A stretch of DNA of 64,000 bases from Acanthosepion pharaonis (Eukaryota > Mollusca > Cephalopoda > Sepiida > Sepiidae), in contig CAHIKZ030003464.1 in the NCBI GenBank assembly GCA_903632075.3, positions 712,501 through 776,500 on the forward strand. Direction: 5' to 3'. A program made the translations under genes and the position numbers. Position 1 is the stretch's first letter; every line of letters starts with the position of its first letter. Positions 21,790 through 33,439 of the stretch are shown here, in pieces. The notes below the pieces were generated by a model. The model was not told where the DNA came from. It searched no databases and was given only the letters and a program-made list of their open reading frames with translations.

Positions 21790-22764
21790 GTTAACTGGAA
21801 AATCCCATCCTTCGCTTGACCTTGGTCTTTAGTTATGACGTGGCAAATGACAAGAAAACGAATGTAGGTCAAAAAGAATTTTTTTAATAATAATTTTTTA
21901 AATAATACATCGTGGAAATTATGACAGTAATTAGTATAAAACGCTGATGAATTACAGCTAACTTTAATACTATTCATTGAAAGCAGAAAATTTGATGATA
22001 TCTCTTTAGTAATTTGATTAAGAACTTTAACTCATCGCCAGCTACGGAAGAATAAAAATAAAAAAGAAGAAAATGTAAGAGGAAGATAGAAAGAAGTGTG
22101 AATAGAAGAGATGACGATGAGAGAGGAAAAAGCTGAACACACACACACAGACAGAGAGAAAGAGAGAGAGACAGAGAGAGAAAATGATAATGATTGGTAG
22201 ATCGTTTTGGAACTAATGGTAATTAATTATTCATGAGAGTCGACAGGAATCTAACATTGATGACATCAGAACATGTTTTATAATAAATTTAGATAACCAT
22301 TACACGTTTTGATGTAACCCAGATCAGTGTTTGTATGTCAAGTTTCAAGATGATGTAACTGCAATAAAAGGTTTAATATTTCATAATTACAGCTCCAGTT
22401 GCATGTTGGGTATTTTTCTTCTCATTTTTAATTCATTTAGTTGACTTAAAAGTTATAAATCTTTGTAAATGCGTTGGTTAATGTGCTTTAATTATTCCAG
22501 TGTGTTGCAACCTTCACCTCTGTTTTTAGCAAAGAGATAAAAAAAATAATTAATTGATACAATTCTGTGAAACATTTAAATGTTTACATGCAAATATGTA
22601 AAAAGCCTTTTAAAAAAATCAGTGAGTTTTTAAATGAAAATCTTGAATACATTTATTTTCAAATAGATTTTGTCATGCACGGAAAAAAAACACATACTTA
22701 GGATTTAAACAACAAAAGTAATTTTTGGATATAATACAAACTCCTATAAGCCTGACAAGTAGTT
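21790..22764. other. No gene seen
   Basis: AT-rich; a short CA/GA tract at 22138-22180. No recognisable ORF. Confidence 0.5.
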
Positions 22765-23260
22765 TTTAATCATTCCACCCCAAGAAAGGCGATAAAGCCA
22801 CTACGGCACATAAGGTTACAGGGAGTGAAAGACAATGAATAGAATTTAGCTAGGGGAAGTGGGGAAAAAGGACAATAAAGAAACAGGCTTCGGAAAGACA
22901 GAAGATGGCGATTGATGTTGCATTTAAATTTTTGGAACCTTTAATTGGCAGGGAAACAAGAAATTGGAAGGGAGTTCCAAGGTGAAAAGTGTGAAAGAAG
23001 AAACTATTAACATAGAACTTACGGTTGAATCTAGCTAGTTCAACAATAAAACTGTGAGACCTATCTGCCAATCTAGTAGCACGCTTAAATTTATGCAGTC
23101 GAGGCACTTAGGAAAAATCTCATCAGAACAGTCGCCATGAAAATATTTATAGAAAAGAACACGTCGCTTCGGTGAGAAAGTGACTGAAGTCGAGATGCCA
23201 GATCAGGATCGATTATATTACCGATCCTTTATTTTTATTCTGTCAACATTCTTGAGATAT
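22765..23260 (-). pseudogene. LINE ORF2 tail and 3' UTR
   Basis: The minus frame 22850-23107 gives 'LHKFKRATRLADRSHSF' and 'ARFNRKFYVNSFF', the same C-terminal segment as 18037-18405, followed by the family 3' UTR near 22770. The frame is lost after 'HTFHLGTPF'. Confidence 0.8.
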
Positions 23261-24159
23261 ATATTAGGATCACTAGACTAGATTATTATATGGTATTATA
23301 GAAATGCTTTGTAAGTAATTTTACTTAGAACTGTGGCCAAAGTTGTTGTAATTGGTTAATAATTAATGTAAGTTTCTATAATTCAACCCAGAAACTTGTA
23401 TAAAGAAAGCGAAACTATCTAAATCCTGTCGGAAGCAACAAGGATCCCAGAATGTTTGAAAATAGAGCAAAGAATGATTGTCTAAAATGTCATTAACGGT
23501 CAATGTATTATTTCATGGGCAGGAGCGGCTCCAAGTAAGGGAGTTTCAAATATCCTGAATAAATTAGGTTTCCGTCTCATCAACCTGACGTATTTATAGT
23601 CCAATACTTTAACGAGTGGGTGAAATCAAATTAAACAGTATATTTTTTGGTAACAGCAATGTGAATTGAGACCTATTTGCAGAGAATCATGTTTTTGGTT
23701 CAATTTGCAGACGTAAAAAAAATATATATATATATATTCAGACTTTTGTGCCCGACTAGGCAATAGAATCAATCAGTGACGCCGACATGACATAAAATAT
23801 GTCTTGTAAAAATCAATATTCAGTAGCTTATAGAAATATCTGTTATCCCGTTCGTCTGGACTTCTTATTTGATTAACATTTAACAAAGAGAATAAGCAAG
23901 CATCTAGTGCAAAAGATAGGGAATACGTTCAGTTGATAAGCAGTGTACGATAGCAACGTTGTTGTTGTTGTTGTGTGAGAGGGTCATTATGTGGATCATT
24001 CAAATAAATTGCTAATATTTTTTACTATAGAAATGCACTGGAAATCATCAAAAAGTGCATTGCCAGTTATCAGGATTTACTCCCAAAACTGCTGACAGAA
24101 TAGGGTTATATATGCACTTATATAAATATAAATGATCTGAAAATTATTTTGCTTTTCAC
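23261..24159. other. No gene seen
   Basis: AT-rich; a short (TA)n at 23721-23737 and (GTT)n at 23957-23975. Confidence 0.5.
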
Positions 24160-24960
24160 AATGGACGACGTGAAATAAATAATAAATTTATTATAGGAAA
24201 ACATTGAAAATAATTTTATTATACGAATGCATTGTATATAATTTTACTATTGGAAAGCATTGTAAATAATTTTACTATACGAATACATTGCAAATGATTT
24301 TAATATTGAGAAACATTGTAAATAACTTTATATGAATACATGAAAATTGTTATGATATGAGAAAACATTGGAAATAATTTTATTATAGGAAAGCATTAGA
24401 AATAATTTTACTATACGAATGCATTGTAAATCATGTTAATATTAGGAAGTACTGCAAATAGTTTTATATGAATACATTGAAAATGATTTTACTACAGAAA
24501 AGCATTGGACACAATGTTACTATAAGAATGCATTGAAAATGATTTTAATATAGGAAAGTATTGGAAAAGATTTTTCTACAGTAATGCATTGGAAATGATT
24601 TTACTATAGGAAAGTATTGGACACAATGTTACTAGATGAATGCATTGGGAATGATTTTACTATAGGAAAGCATTGGACACAGTGTTACTAGAAGAATGCA
24701 TTGGGAATGATTTTACTATAGGAAAGTATTGAAAATAGTTTTATATGAATACACCGAAAATGACTTTACTATAGGAAGGCGTTGGAAATAATGTTAATAT
24801 AGGAAATCATTGTAAATGATTTTACTATAGGAAAATATTGCAAATGATTTTACTATAAGAATGCATTGCAAATGTGTTTTAGTATAGAAATGCATTGAAA
24901 AAGATTTTACTGTAGAAATATATTAAGAAATATTTTCTATAGGAATTACTTTTCTATAAG
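24160..24960. repeat. Minisatellite, about 30-bp degenerate units
   Basis: About 26 degenerate units of the type 'attttactataggaaa' plus 'gcattggaaatg', alternating in higher-order pairs. One stretch repeats 'cattggacacaatgttact' about every 120 bp. AT-rich with no long ORF. Confidence 0.9.
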
Positions 24961-25216
24961 AATTGACTGTAAATGAGAAAGAGAGAGAGAGAGAGCGGTG
25001 GGAGAGACAGAAAATAAAAACTATCAGCAATTAGTCATTAATGCAATTATTATCTGATATTAGACAATTATCCTTTATAATGGAAGTAGATACGACCACG
25101 TTTATGAAAAATGATAGGCTGTTCAATTCTTCATTCCTGCTTTGTCTTGAACGAATCATTCATTCCCTTTTTAGAAAATAAGTGAAAATACATAAAATAT
25201 TAACGAAATATTCCTT

Positions 25217-25218
<2 letters not shown>

Positions 25219-25275
<57 letters not shown>
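25219..25275. repeat. (CA)n-(TA)n microsatellite
   Basis: About 14 CA then about 14 TA units. 25276-25727 has no supported gene; it begins with 'gtgtatttaggtagca', also seen beside (TA)n at 53518. Confidence 0.9.
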
Positions 25276-25278
<3 letters not shown>

Positions 25279-25727
25279 CTGTGTATTTAGGTAGCAAATG
25301 TTATTAAAGACAACAGACATTTTGTGTCGATTAATTTTATTGATCGATTTTTACAATTTACAAATAATCCTTCTGAGATAAGGAGGAATCCTGCCGAAGG
25401 ACATATTTTCTTTATTAAGTTTTAACGGGTCCACAGGCAGATAGACGAAAGAAACACGGTTTAAAATAAACGAGGCGTCTTCTCAAATACGGGTATCCAA
25501 TAAAAATAATGCTTCATGACACGTGACATGTATCTAACCAATAAGAAATAACCAAACACAACATACTATTAATCTGTGTCTTTTTGCCTTTTATCATTTC
25601 TATCTTGATCTATGACGAAGTTTTAATAAATGGAAACATGTTAGATTGAGATTTGTTTCCTACTTGTTCTTTATCTTATCATTTTTTGTCGAATTCCTGT
25701 CCATACTTGATCTTTATTTGATCTTCT

Positions 25728-26212
25728 ACTCATGTATAATAGCTGGCCACTCGTATTCGAGGATACCCGTCCACTAGGGTGGCTAGCTAATCCCTATTGC
25801 AGACGCTCGCTCGGGCATATTTGTGTTTGCTCAACACCCACAGAACCCACCTGTGGTTTATACAGCAATTATACTGAGCAGACCTTAGTTACAGCTTTTG
25901 TGAGAGAGCGCGTTATCTGGTGTGATCATCAGTCTGAACAAGTTCAGTACGCTCAAGCCCTCAGTCACGATGACTTGTGACTTCGTGCTAGCATAACTAT
26001 CAACAACTCCCAAAGGGTTCCATCTACCCAATTTCACTCACAAGACTTAGGTCAACTCATGGTATGGTTTTTCGGCATTTCCCAAAGTTACTACACGTTG
26101 TGTTCGCCTTCTCCAGGCTGGTAACATCAAGAAGTCACCTTCCTGATAAATCGACCGTGGTGAGATTCGAACCCGGGTCTCATGGAACGTTCTAACCACT
26201 CGGCCACGTGCC
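25728..26212 (-). mobile_element. Long tRNA-derived SINE, about 480 bp
   Basis: On the minus strand the head has near-perfect promoter boxes: 'gtggccgagtggttagaac' (box A) and 'gggttcgaatctc' (box B). A long body of higher GC than its surroundings then runs to about 25728. The 82-codon plus ORF is antisense to it. The body may be one of the conserved-domain cephalopod SINE families; a library search would decide. Confidence 0.75.
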
Positions 26213-26344
26213 CATATACACATACATACATATACCCAGGGCAGGTTTTATTGCAGACCAACAATAGGCCTGTGATTTTTTTTTTATTTACTTTTCCTTG
26301 AATATATTAACCGCAGACTTTTCGGCTCGCTTTCGTGTTAACAA

Positions 26345-26645
26345 GAGGAAGTAAATTATTTACATTATTCAGACTATTGTCCTCATCTTTGTCGCCATAT
26401 TTATTACAAGTTTCGGCTGTTGTACGCTCCGGCCTTCTTCAGGTGGTTGGAATGTCGAACTGAACCCTTTATTTCGCTCACTGGGGTAGACTGTTCTAGT
26501 TCCACGTGCCATGTTTGATGGATGTCAGTTATCCTGTTAATTTCCTTCTGAAAGTTCTCCACTGCCTTAACCGGGTATTGAACTCACACTCTTTGGGTCC
26601 TGACTTGATCTAACCAACGCCTTTATCCACTGTGCCATGTGTCCT
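26345..26645 (-). mobile_element. tRNA-derived SINE with hammerhead-like 3' part
   Basis: Read on minus: box A 'tggcacagtggataaagg', box B 'gagttcaatacccgg', body, then 'cctgaagaaggccggagcg' and 'cagccgaaacttgtaataa'. CTGAAGA fits CTGANGA and GAAAC the second core box, with GGC/GCC as a short helix II. The cleavage side is not clear. Longer copy of 17785-18036. Confidence 0.75.
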
Positions 26646-26891
26646 TGATGAAATATGGACAGACTCCAAGAGGAAGTAAGAATGAAACTAAAAAAGTATT
26701 AAAAACGCGTCTATCGATAAAACGCTTTTACTTACTCGCGTGACGTTTAAAAGAAAATATTTTTTTAACCGATTTGACTGGAAAACTTAAGTCATATTTA
26801 GCATTCGTTGAACAGAGCTTTCTCAGCGATATCAGATTGTACGAACCTCAGGAATAAAGATTAAGTCGAGATAAAGATTTGAAAAAGTAAA

Positions 26892-27176
26892 ATGGCGTCC
26901 ACATGTCCCGGATGTGAAGAAGAATTCTGCAGTCGTTCATCGTGTGCCTCCGACAAGCTGCCCGCTATGCTGTCATGTGGTCATATAGTCTGCTACGCCT
27001 GCGTCCAGAAAACCTGGCTTGGTCCCACTGACCACACAGATAATGACCAAATCCGTTGTCCGAAATGTAATCGGCTCAAAATAATTTCAATCTTCTCGTT
27101 TCAATTGCCGGCTAATCAGATGAGCGCCTGCCAAAACTGTAGCCATATACGTCGAGGTGGAAGAACTGGTTTTTGA
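26892..27176 (+). CDS. RING-HC zinc finger protein, 94 aa ORF or first exon
   Basis: The ORF starts ATGG with A at -3, a favourable initiation context. The cysteine pattern fits a C3HC4 RING finger: C5-x2-C8, then C29-G-H31 ('LPAMLSCGHIVCYACV'), C34-x2-C37 and C56-P-K-C59. RING domains of this kind bind two zinc ions and recruit E2 enzymes as ubiquitin ligases, often at the N-terminus of TRIM/RNF-type proteins. A further C80-x2-C83 and a His follow, then a stop. GC content is higher than the flanks. Either a short intact gene, the first exon of a larger one, or a retrocopy (an A-run follows at 27291). Function beyond RING is not assignable. Confidence 0.6.
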   Translation: MASTCPGCEEEFCSRSSCASDKLPAMLSCGHIVCYACVQKTWLGPTDHTDNDQIRCPKCNRLKIISIFSFQLPANQMSACQNCSHIRRGGRTGF

Positions 27177-27288
27177 CACCTCCATCAAGCGGAAAATAAC
27201 TGAGACCTTAGCGAAAAACAAAAACAAAAAACAAAAAAACATGCACATCAAAAAAGGACTTAATTATTGTTTCAAATCAAGGGCCAGT

Positions 27289-27323
<35 letters not shown>

Positions 27324-27672
27324 AAAAAGAAGATAAAAACAAACACTGTTAGGCAAACTGTTAAAAAAGGTATTTCTGATATTCCAAAACGTATTGTTTC
27401 ACAGTGTTCACTGTTTTATGTTAAACCTGTTTAAGCGCAAAATATCGCCCTAAACAATAAGCTGAAGTGTTATGGGCACGTAATCAGAACGCGAGGCGGG
27501 TTTTGGGACAGGAAGGAAGATTAAACGTCTCAAAAATCATAAGGCTTGTTTTAATTTTGAAGTTTAATTTTGCTTCTTAAATTGCATCTTTATTCTGAAT
27601 TTTCTTATTAATTTCTGTTCAATTAATTGCTCATGAAATAAAATTAAATAATATTTTATTCAACATAGAATG
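27177..27672. other. Poly-A run and AT-rich flank, no gene
   Basis: A run of about 30 A lies at 27291-27321, 115 bp after the RING ORF stop. It could be a retroposition tail, but no target duplication is obvious. Confidence 0.5.
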
Positions 27673-28140
27673 TGTTATGGTCCAGGTTAGGACCAAGGAA
27701 GAACAACACGAACACAAGAGTAAAAATAATGAAGGTATATTACATGAAATAATAATACAAGATATGGAAGGTGTTAGTATGACTGTCAGTCTGGTTTGGA
27801 GTGAACTACTATCGGCTCGACTCGATTCGGTATCTAGCCACCCCCCACGAGGGTTGCATGTGGCACAAGGCCGAGTTTAACGTGGGTTTCCCGAGCCCGT
27901 AGGCTCGGCCAAAAAAATGCCCATAGAACCCGTATAAACGGGATTGGGTTGGTCAACCTCCCCGAACGAGACTCTGTCCTTCGGCGGAGCCTCGTCCGGG
28001 TTCCTCTCTGCTCAGAGGCAGAGAGTTCGATCGTCAAGCCGAGAAGCTCGACTCGATTCGCCTCTCTCTCTCTTGAGAGGCGTAGTATACATAGTGTTAG
28101 GAAGAGTTCATTCTGTAGTTATAGGTAAGGACCCATGACA
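27673..28140. mobile_element. Solo LTR candidate, 468 bp
   Basis: It begins 'tgttatggtcc', ends 'ggacccatgaca' and is flanked by an exact 5-bp duplication GAATG (27668-27672 and 28141-28145), the hallmark of LTR integration. It contains the GC-rich hairpin module at about 27840-28050, with a 'ggcacaaggccga' SINE-like tail. No internal retroelement genes are adjacent. The 43355-43625 region shares its layout. Confidence 0.7.
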
Positions 28141-28269
28141 GAATGATTTGGGAGTTTTATGAGTAGGTGCTGAGAAGTTCTCAGCTTGGCCAAAAACTAT
28201 TTGATGTTTGATCATTTTGAGAAGATGGTAGGCTCCAATACTTTTGAAAGTCCCCTCGTTTTTATGAAG

Positions 28270-28525
28270 TATTTTTATTCATTTCATCCTAAGTAAAGTG
28301 AGGAATGCTACCTGGACGCAAGGGGTTACAGGGAGAGAAAAGAGTGAGTATAGGAAGGATTGAGGAAAGGAAAAAAGATGAGAGGGATTCAAGAAGGTGG
28401 AAGATGGCAGTTGACGTTGCGTTTAAATTTTTGAAAATTGTAGTTATCTTAGAAGCAAGTAAACGGAACAGAGTTCCACAAGCGGGAAGTGCGAGAAGAG
28501 TTCATCAGAGCAGTTTAACATAAGG
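28270..28525 (-). mobile_element. LINE tail fragment
   Basis: Minus-strand 3' end of the jockey/CR1-like family: the family tail reversed, and 'gttccacaagcgggaagtg' matching 'LWNSL'. Broken. Confidence 0.65.
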
Positions 28526-28548
28526 TACTACTACGTTGCCAGAAGAAT

Positions 28549-28590
<42 letters not shown>
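28549..28590. repeat. (CA)n-(TA)n microsatellite
   Basis: About 11 CA then 8 TA units. Confidence 0.9.
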
Positions 28591-28764
28591 CCTTTTGACA
28601 CTACTGTTTTTGGCGTGCACGAAGGTCTAAGTTTGCCCCAAAAGATTTGTCACACCGAAACCATCTCCCTAAGAAAGAGGCCGTGAGTGACATAAACAAA
28701 CGAGAAACTTTAAAACCCTACTTTAGTCTCTGCTACGAAATCCGTCTATTCCCAAGTTCTCATC

Positions 28765-29365
28765 TGGTACAGTTTTTGTTTAGCGGCATATCAACATCTC
28801 TATGGGTTATTTAATGCTGAAATGTAAATATTTTTTAACTCAATTTCATGGCTTCAACTAAATATATTTTGAACGCAATTGTATACCTTCAACTACAGAT
28901 ATAATGTATTGTTGGTCATTTTACTATAAATATGTATTGTTGGTTGGTTGATTTTGTTTAGCGGCATATCAACCTTTATGGGTTATTTAATGCCGAAATC
29001 TAAATATTTTGCATGTAATTTTATGGCTTCAACTACAGATAAATTATATTGTTGGTCCTTCTGTTATAGATTGTATCGTTGGTAATTCTAGTATAAAATA
29101 TATTGCTTGTCATTTTGTTATAAAATATACTTTTGGTAATTTTTTTATATAAAAATGTATCGCTGGCATTTTTATAAATTTATATTGTTTTTGTTTGGGC
29201 GTTCACTATTTGCCCATGGTTGGGACCCTAACAGGTGCTACCGCTCCGGGTCAAGGTGTACCTTCGAACAACAGCAATTCAGATGTGGACGCACTCCCTA
29301 AGAACCTCCAATCTCCCAATCAGAGGCCTTATGTAGTTTATTGTCATAACGAAGACTGATCTAGT
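28765..29365 (+). repeat. Dispersed repeat, leader duplicated
   Basis: The leader 'tttagcggcatatcaac' occurs at 28779 and 28958, followed by 'ttgttggtcatttt' units and the 'gttgggaccctaac' block at about 29219. Same family as 830-1565 and 19390-19975. Confidence 0.75.
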
Positions 29366-29886
29366 ATAGGGGCAAGGCACTTGTAAAACGAAACCTAGGC
29401 ATTTTATTTAATTATATTAAAATATAATATATTTTATTTAATTATATTAAAATATAATATATTTAAAAAATTCAAGACATTACTATTATACGGGGCACCT
29501 CTCCGTGTGTCAAATGATAGTCGACGAGGCTTGTTACTGTTAGTACCTTGGGTACTCTACACAAAAAAAACCCAGAAAAACTTCAGAATAAAACAAAACC
29601 AAAAAAAAAGAAGAGATTCAATACAATCCGCGATAGACAGCGAGATTTTCCCATGGAACAATTTGCTAGTATCGTGAATTAAATCCTTAAGAATGTCGCA
29701 TAACTGAGATCTTTTATCGAACCTATTTACACAAATATCGAGATACAGATATATCCGGCCTCGTCCAGATCTCTAAATACAATCACACGGGTTTACAATT
29801 TTGTGAGAAATTGACGCAACAAAGACGGATAGAATTCGAACTCGTCTCCTAGTATTCTCTTTTCAAGTCGCAAGCAGTTGCAGTAC
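29366..29886. other. No gene; short 30-bp duplication
   Basis: 'ttaattatattaaaatataa' units repeat at 29406 and 29437. Nothing else recognised. Confidence 0.5.

Positions 29887-29954
<68 letters not shown>
29887..29954. repeat. (TATC)n-(TA)n microsatellite
   Basis: About 11 ATCT units followed by TA repeats. Confidence 0.95.
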
Positions 29955-29958
<4 letters not shown>

Positions 29959-30894
29959 CTGTTCGATAAAAGTGACTCACCTGATTTTTTTTTACTAAAA
30001 ATATTTTTTGTCTATTGTTTTAGAGGTTAAAATAATTTTTAATCTTTCTAATATAAAGACCGCTTTCCGACAACATAGGAAAAAAAGTTTATTCACCCTA
30101 AGGTATTCTATTGATAATTATAAATTTGGATATAAATGAAATTCAGGAAAAAACTCTGTGCAAAAAAAGTGACTCAGATATCGCATTCTAATGATTGAAC
30201 TGGTAAATTTAAAGAGCTTTTGACAAAATATTGAAAACTATTTTTACAATACACTCAGAACAATATTCTAGAGAATTCTAGAACAGCTTAAATTAAATCT
30301 AGTGTATTCAAAAAGATTGCAGAAAGCCTCATACAGTATAAAAACAGCTTGAAATAGCCACTCAATTCACTAACCAGATGAAAGGCTACAAACACGCATC
30401 AGACCCACTTAAGGCATCTATTATTGCCCTCTCAAAAGCAGGCAAGTCTATGAGAGAAATTGCAGAAATTGCTATAACCTCGAAATCAACTGTCTCTCGA
30501 GTGCTTAGGGCACATAATGTTGCCACTCCTGCTCCAAGGAAGAAAACAAGGGGACGAAAGGAAAAGATTGATGATAGAACTTGCAGGGTAATCAAGAGAG
30601 AAGTTGCGAAGAATAGGACTATAACTAGCCAAGAAATTGCAGCCAGTCTAAGCGAAGAGCAAGGTGTTAGTCTTGCCTCTTCAACAGTCCGTCGTGGGCT
30701 GTTAAGACAAGGCTACAAATCTTGTACACGAAGGTTTAAGCCGCTAATAAGCAAAGCCAACAAAGCCAAGAGACTTGAATGGGCTCACTATTACAAAAAT
30801 GTCACCGTAGAAGACTGGAAGAATGTTCTCTTCTCCGATGAAACGAAAGTTGAGCTAAATTCAAAGGATAAGGTGAGTCATTTTTATTGAACAG

Positions 30895-30898
<4 letters not shown>
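29955..30898 (+). mobile_element. Miniature Tc1-like transposon with intact N-terminal ORF
   Basis: Terminal inverted repeats of about 27 bp ('agtgctgttcgataaaag' left; 'agtgctgttcaataaaaa' on minus at the right end), both next to TA. ORF 30378-30890 (170 aa) has an N-terminal HTH ('AGKSMREIAEIAITSKSTV'), basic 'KKTRGRKEK', a second HTH ('TITSQEIAASLSEEQGVS') and 'WKNVLFSDETKVEL' with the first catalytic Asp. The frame then reads into the right TIR. The second Asp and final Glu are gone, so it cannot be an active transposase, but the DNA-binding part is uninterrupted. Confidence 0.9.
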
Positions 30899-30952
<54 letters not shown>

Positions 30953-31097
30953 ACAAATGAGAGAAAGAACAGATTTATTTAGCAGAGATCTGAAAATTAA
31001 TTGGTGGATCAAGATTAGCCCATAAGCCTATTCTGACTTTGTGTTTTCTCACCTCTCCTTTATCTTTGGAAAAGAGGTAAGACTTTGATTTTGAAAT

Positions 31098-31154
<57 letters not shown>
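30899..31154. repeat. Two (TA)n arrays with spacer
   Basis: TA arrays at 30899-30949 and 31101-31154 enclose about 150 bp of AT-rich sequence without a recognised gene; probably a short TA-targeted insertion. Confidence 0.85.
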
Positions 31155-31156
<2 letters not shown>

Positions 31157-31370
31157 AAAAATTAACATCAATTATGAACACGACCACAATACGTTGACAG
31201 TGTTGGTAAAATAAAACATTCCTATAACTCTTGTAATTATGTGTATTGTTATAGGAGATTAATGTTCTCTTTGAAACATCATTGAGAAATATATAACTCT
31301 AGACGACAAAGAAAATTAACATCAACTTTTTGAAAGCGACCACAATGTTCTAACCGTGTTTAGAGAACAA

Positions 31371-31372
<2 letters not shown>
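31155..31372. repeat. Direct repeat pair between (TA)n arrays
   Basis: 'aaaattaacatcaa' followed by 'cgaccacaat' occurs at 31162 and 31309, about 150 bp apart. The reverse complement is at 4650-4710. Probably a tandem terminal repeat of a TA-inserting element. Confidence 0.7.
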
Positions 31373-31439
<67 letters not shown>

Positions 31440-31621
31440 ATATATATATGATTTCTGCGTTTTACTTCTCTTTCGAGTAGATTTATTTTATTACAAAAAA
31501 AAATATTGTTACACGTAATCTTTCCTTTACTTTACTCGGAAACAAATCCCAAATGCTGCATGTTCAAGCACCAGATAAAGGGCAGATTTCCAATCCCGAG
31601 ATCTGCCTATTTCTAAAAAGG

Positions 31622-31665
<44 letters not shown>

Positions 31666-31930
31666 GTTCAGAGCAAGTGTGTCCTGAGTAAGAGCGGTTT
31701 CAGACAAACCAACGGACAGACAGAATTTACCGTTTATTTACTTAGAAAAGAGATAGATAGAAATAAGTAAGAAAGAAAGAGAATTTGAATTTGAATTTTT
31801 ATCTGATGCTTCCTCATCCGGACATAAATCTCAATACTGGATTTTTAAACACCAGATGAAGGGCCGATTTTCACTCTCAGGATCATCCTGTTTCCAAACA
31901 GTTATAAGAGTTTACCGTTAATTTATTGAG
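31373..31930. repeat. (TA)n arrays and two diverged related segments
   Basis: TA arrays at 31373-31449 and 31622-31664. The segments around 31530-31620 and 31810-31905 share 'caccagat(a/g)aaggg' and 'tttccaaacag'-like ends. Non-coding. 31931-32235 has nothing recognised. Confidence 0.65.
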
Positions 31931-32239
31931 AAGAAAATATGCATGTTGGCCATGATTTGATTGTATATAATAAAACTTGACCATTCAAAATCCATTATCA
32001 ATATTTTAACAAGTATAGATAACCTGAAGGTCATAGGATATAATGCTGATAAAAAAAAAACTATACAAAAATTAGTTTTATGATGAAAACATTGACTTCT
32101 ATAAGAAAATCTGACTTCACTGATATAAATAAACTTGAGTTATCTATAAACAATCATACGAATGAAAATGCACCAGTGTGCAAATTACTTGAATCAAAAT
32201 GAATAATACCGTCATTATTTACTTTTTTGGTATTTTTTC

Positions 32240-32797
32240 TAATAAAACATGACCTAGTGCATATGTTAGTATTTCGTAAGTCCATTCCACGAAGTCGTTC
32301 CTTGCAGATTGACCACAGATTTTCGATTGGATTTAAATCAGAAAAGTTTCTGGGCCAGTCTATAATACTTTGATATGCTCATTGGTAAGGCTTGCCAGTG
32401 TATTCGTGAAGCGTTATAATTTTCGTACGCTTTCTTGGAGTAACGTCCATCGCAGACGATGGCTGTAGGAAGATTAATCGACAGTCGAGACAATGTGAGA
32501 TTCTCGATTGGACTTAAATCAGCAGAGTTTCCGAGCCAGTCTATAGTACTTTGATAAACTCATTAGTAAAGCTTGCCAGTGTATTCGTGAAGCGTTCTAA
32601 TCTTCGTGCGCTTTCTTGGAGTAACGTCCATCGCAGATGATGGCTGTAGGACGATTAATCGTCAATCGAGACAATGTGAGATTCTCGATTGAATTTAAAT
32701 CAGCAGAGTTTCCGAGCCAGTCTATAGTACTTTGATATAATCATTGGTAAGGCTTGCCAGTGTATTCGCGAAGCGTTATAATTTTCGTACGCTTTCT
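32240..32797 (-). mobile_element. Tc1 transposase C-terminal fragment, triplicated
   Basis: On minus the best unit reads 'SDLNPIENLWSICKERLRG', the region around the last catalytic residue of Tc1-type transposases. Three units about 181 bp apart (start points near 32320, 32498 and 32679) are diverged tandem copies. It ends where the LINE begins. Confidence 0.8.
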
Positions 32798-33420
32798 GGC
32801 ATCTCAGTTCCAGTTATTTTTCACTTCCGGAACTTACTCATTTATAAGTCTACCATTCGTCCATCCATTGCATATTGCTGCTACATTTCATCTGGGGCTT
32901 CTGCTATGTATTTAGTGATTCTTAATAAAATCCAAAGAAGAATCTGCAATGTTATTGACCTTGACCTGGCATCTCGGCCTCATGTACTTCCCCCGTGCCG
33001 TAACATAGCTTTCCTGTGACTTTTCTATAAATACTTTCATTGTAATTGTTCAGATGAACTTTCTTCTTTAGTACTGAGACTTTATGAATTTAAGCGGGGT
33101 ACTAGATTGCCAGCAAGGTCTCATCTTTTTATATTCGAAATGGCTAGATGTAACCGTAAGTTATATGCTGACAGTCTCTTCTATCGCACTTCTCACTTGT
33201 GGAAATCCTTTCTTGCTTCTTGCTTCTTGCTTTTCAGTCGATTTTGATCGTCACAAATTTAAATGCAATGTCAATCGTTATCACCTGTCTTTTTAATTCC
33301 CCTTCTTTTATTTTCCTCTCTCTGTACTAGTGTTTTTTCATATTCTCTAACACTCAGTAACCCCTTACGTCTTAGTGACTTTATTGCCTTGCTTGGGGAT
33401 TAAATGATTAAAAAAATGAT
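32798..33420 (+). pseudogene. LINE ORF2 tail and 3' UTR
   Basis: 'IYKSTIRPSIAYCCYISSG', 'IQRRICNVIDLDLASR' then, after frameshifts, 'ARCNRKLYADSLFYRTSHL'. It ends with the family tail 'cttgcttggggattaaatg' and A-rich sequence. 5'-truncated and broken. Confidence 0.8.
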
Positions 33421-33439
33421 ACATTTGATTTGATTACCT

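Noticed and set aside
25732..25980. 82-codon plus ORF
   Set aside because: Antisense to the body of a tRNA-derived SINE.
26150..26215. Functional tRNA gene
   Set aside because: Box A and box B are good, but the sequence continues into a long SINE body and no proper acceptor stem closes.
27291..27321. Poly-A tail proving the RING ORF is a retrocopy
   Set aside because: The A-run is 115 bp past the stop without a visible target duplication; suggestive only.
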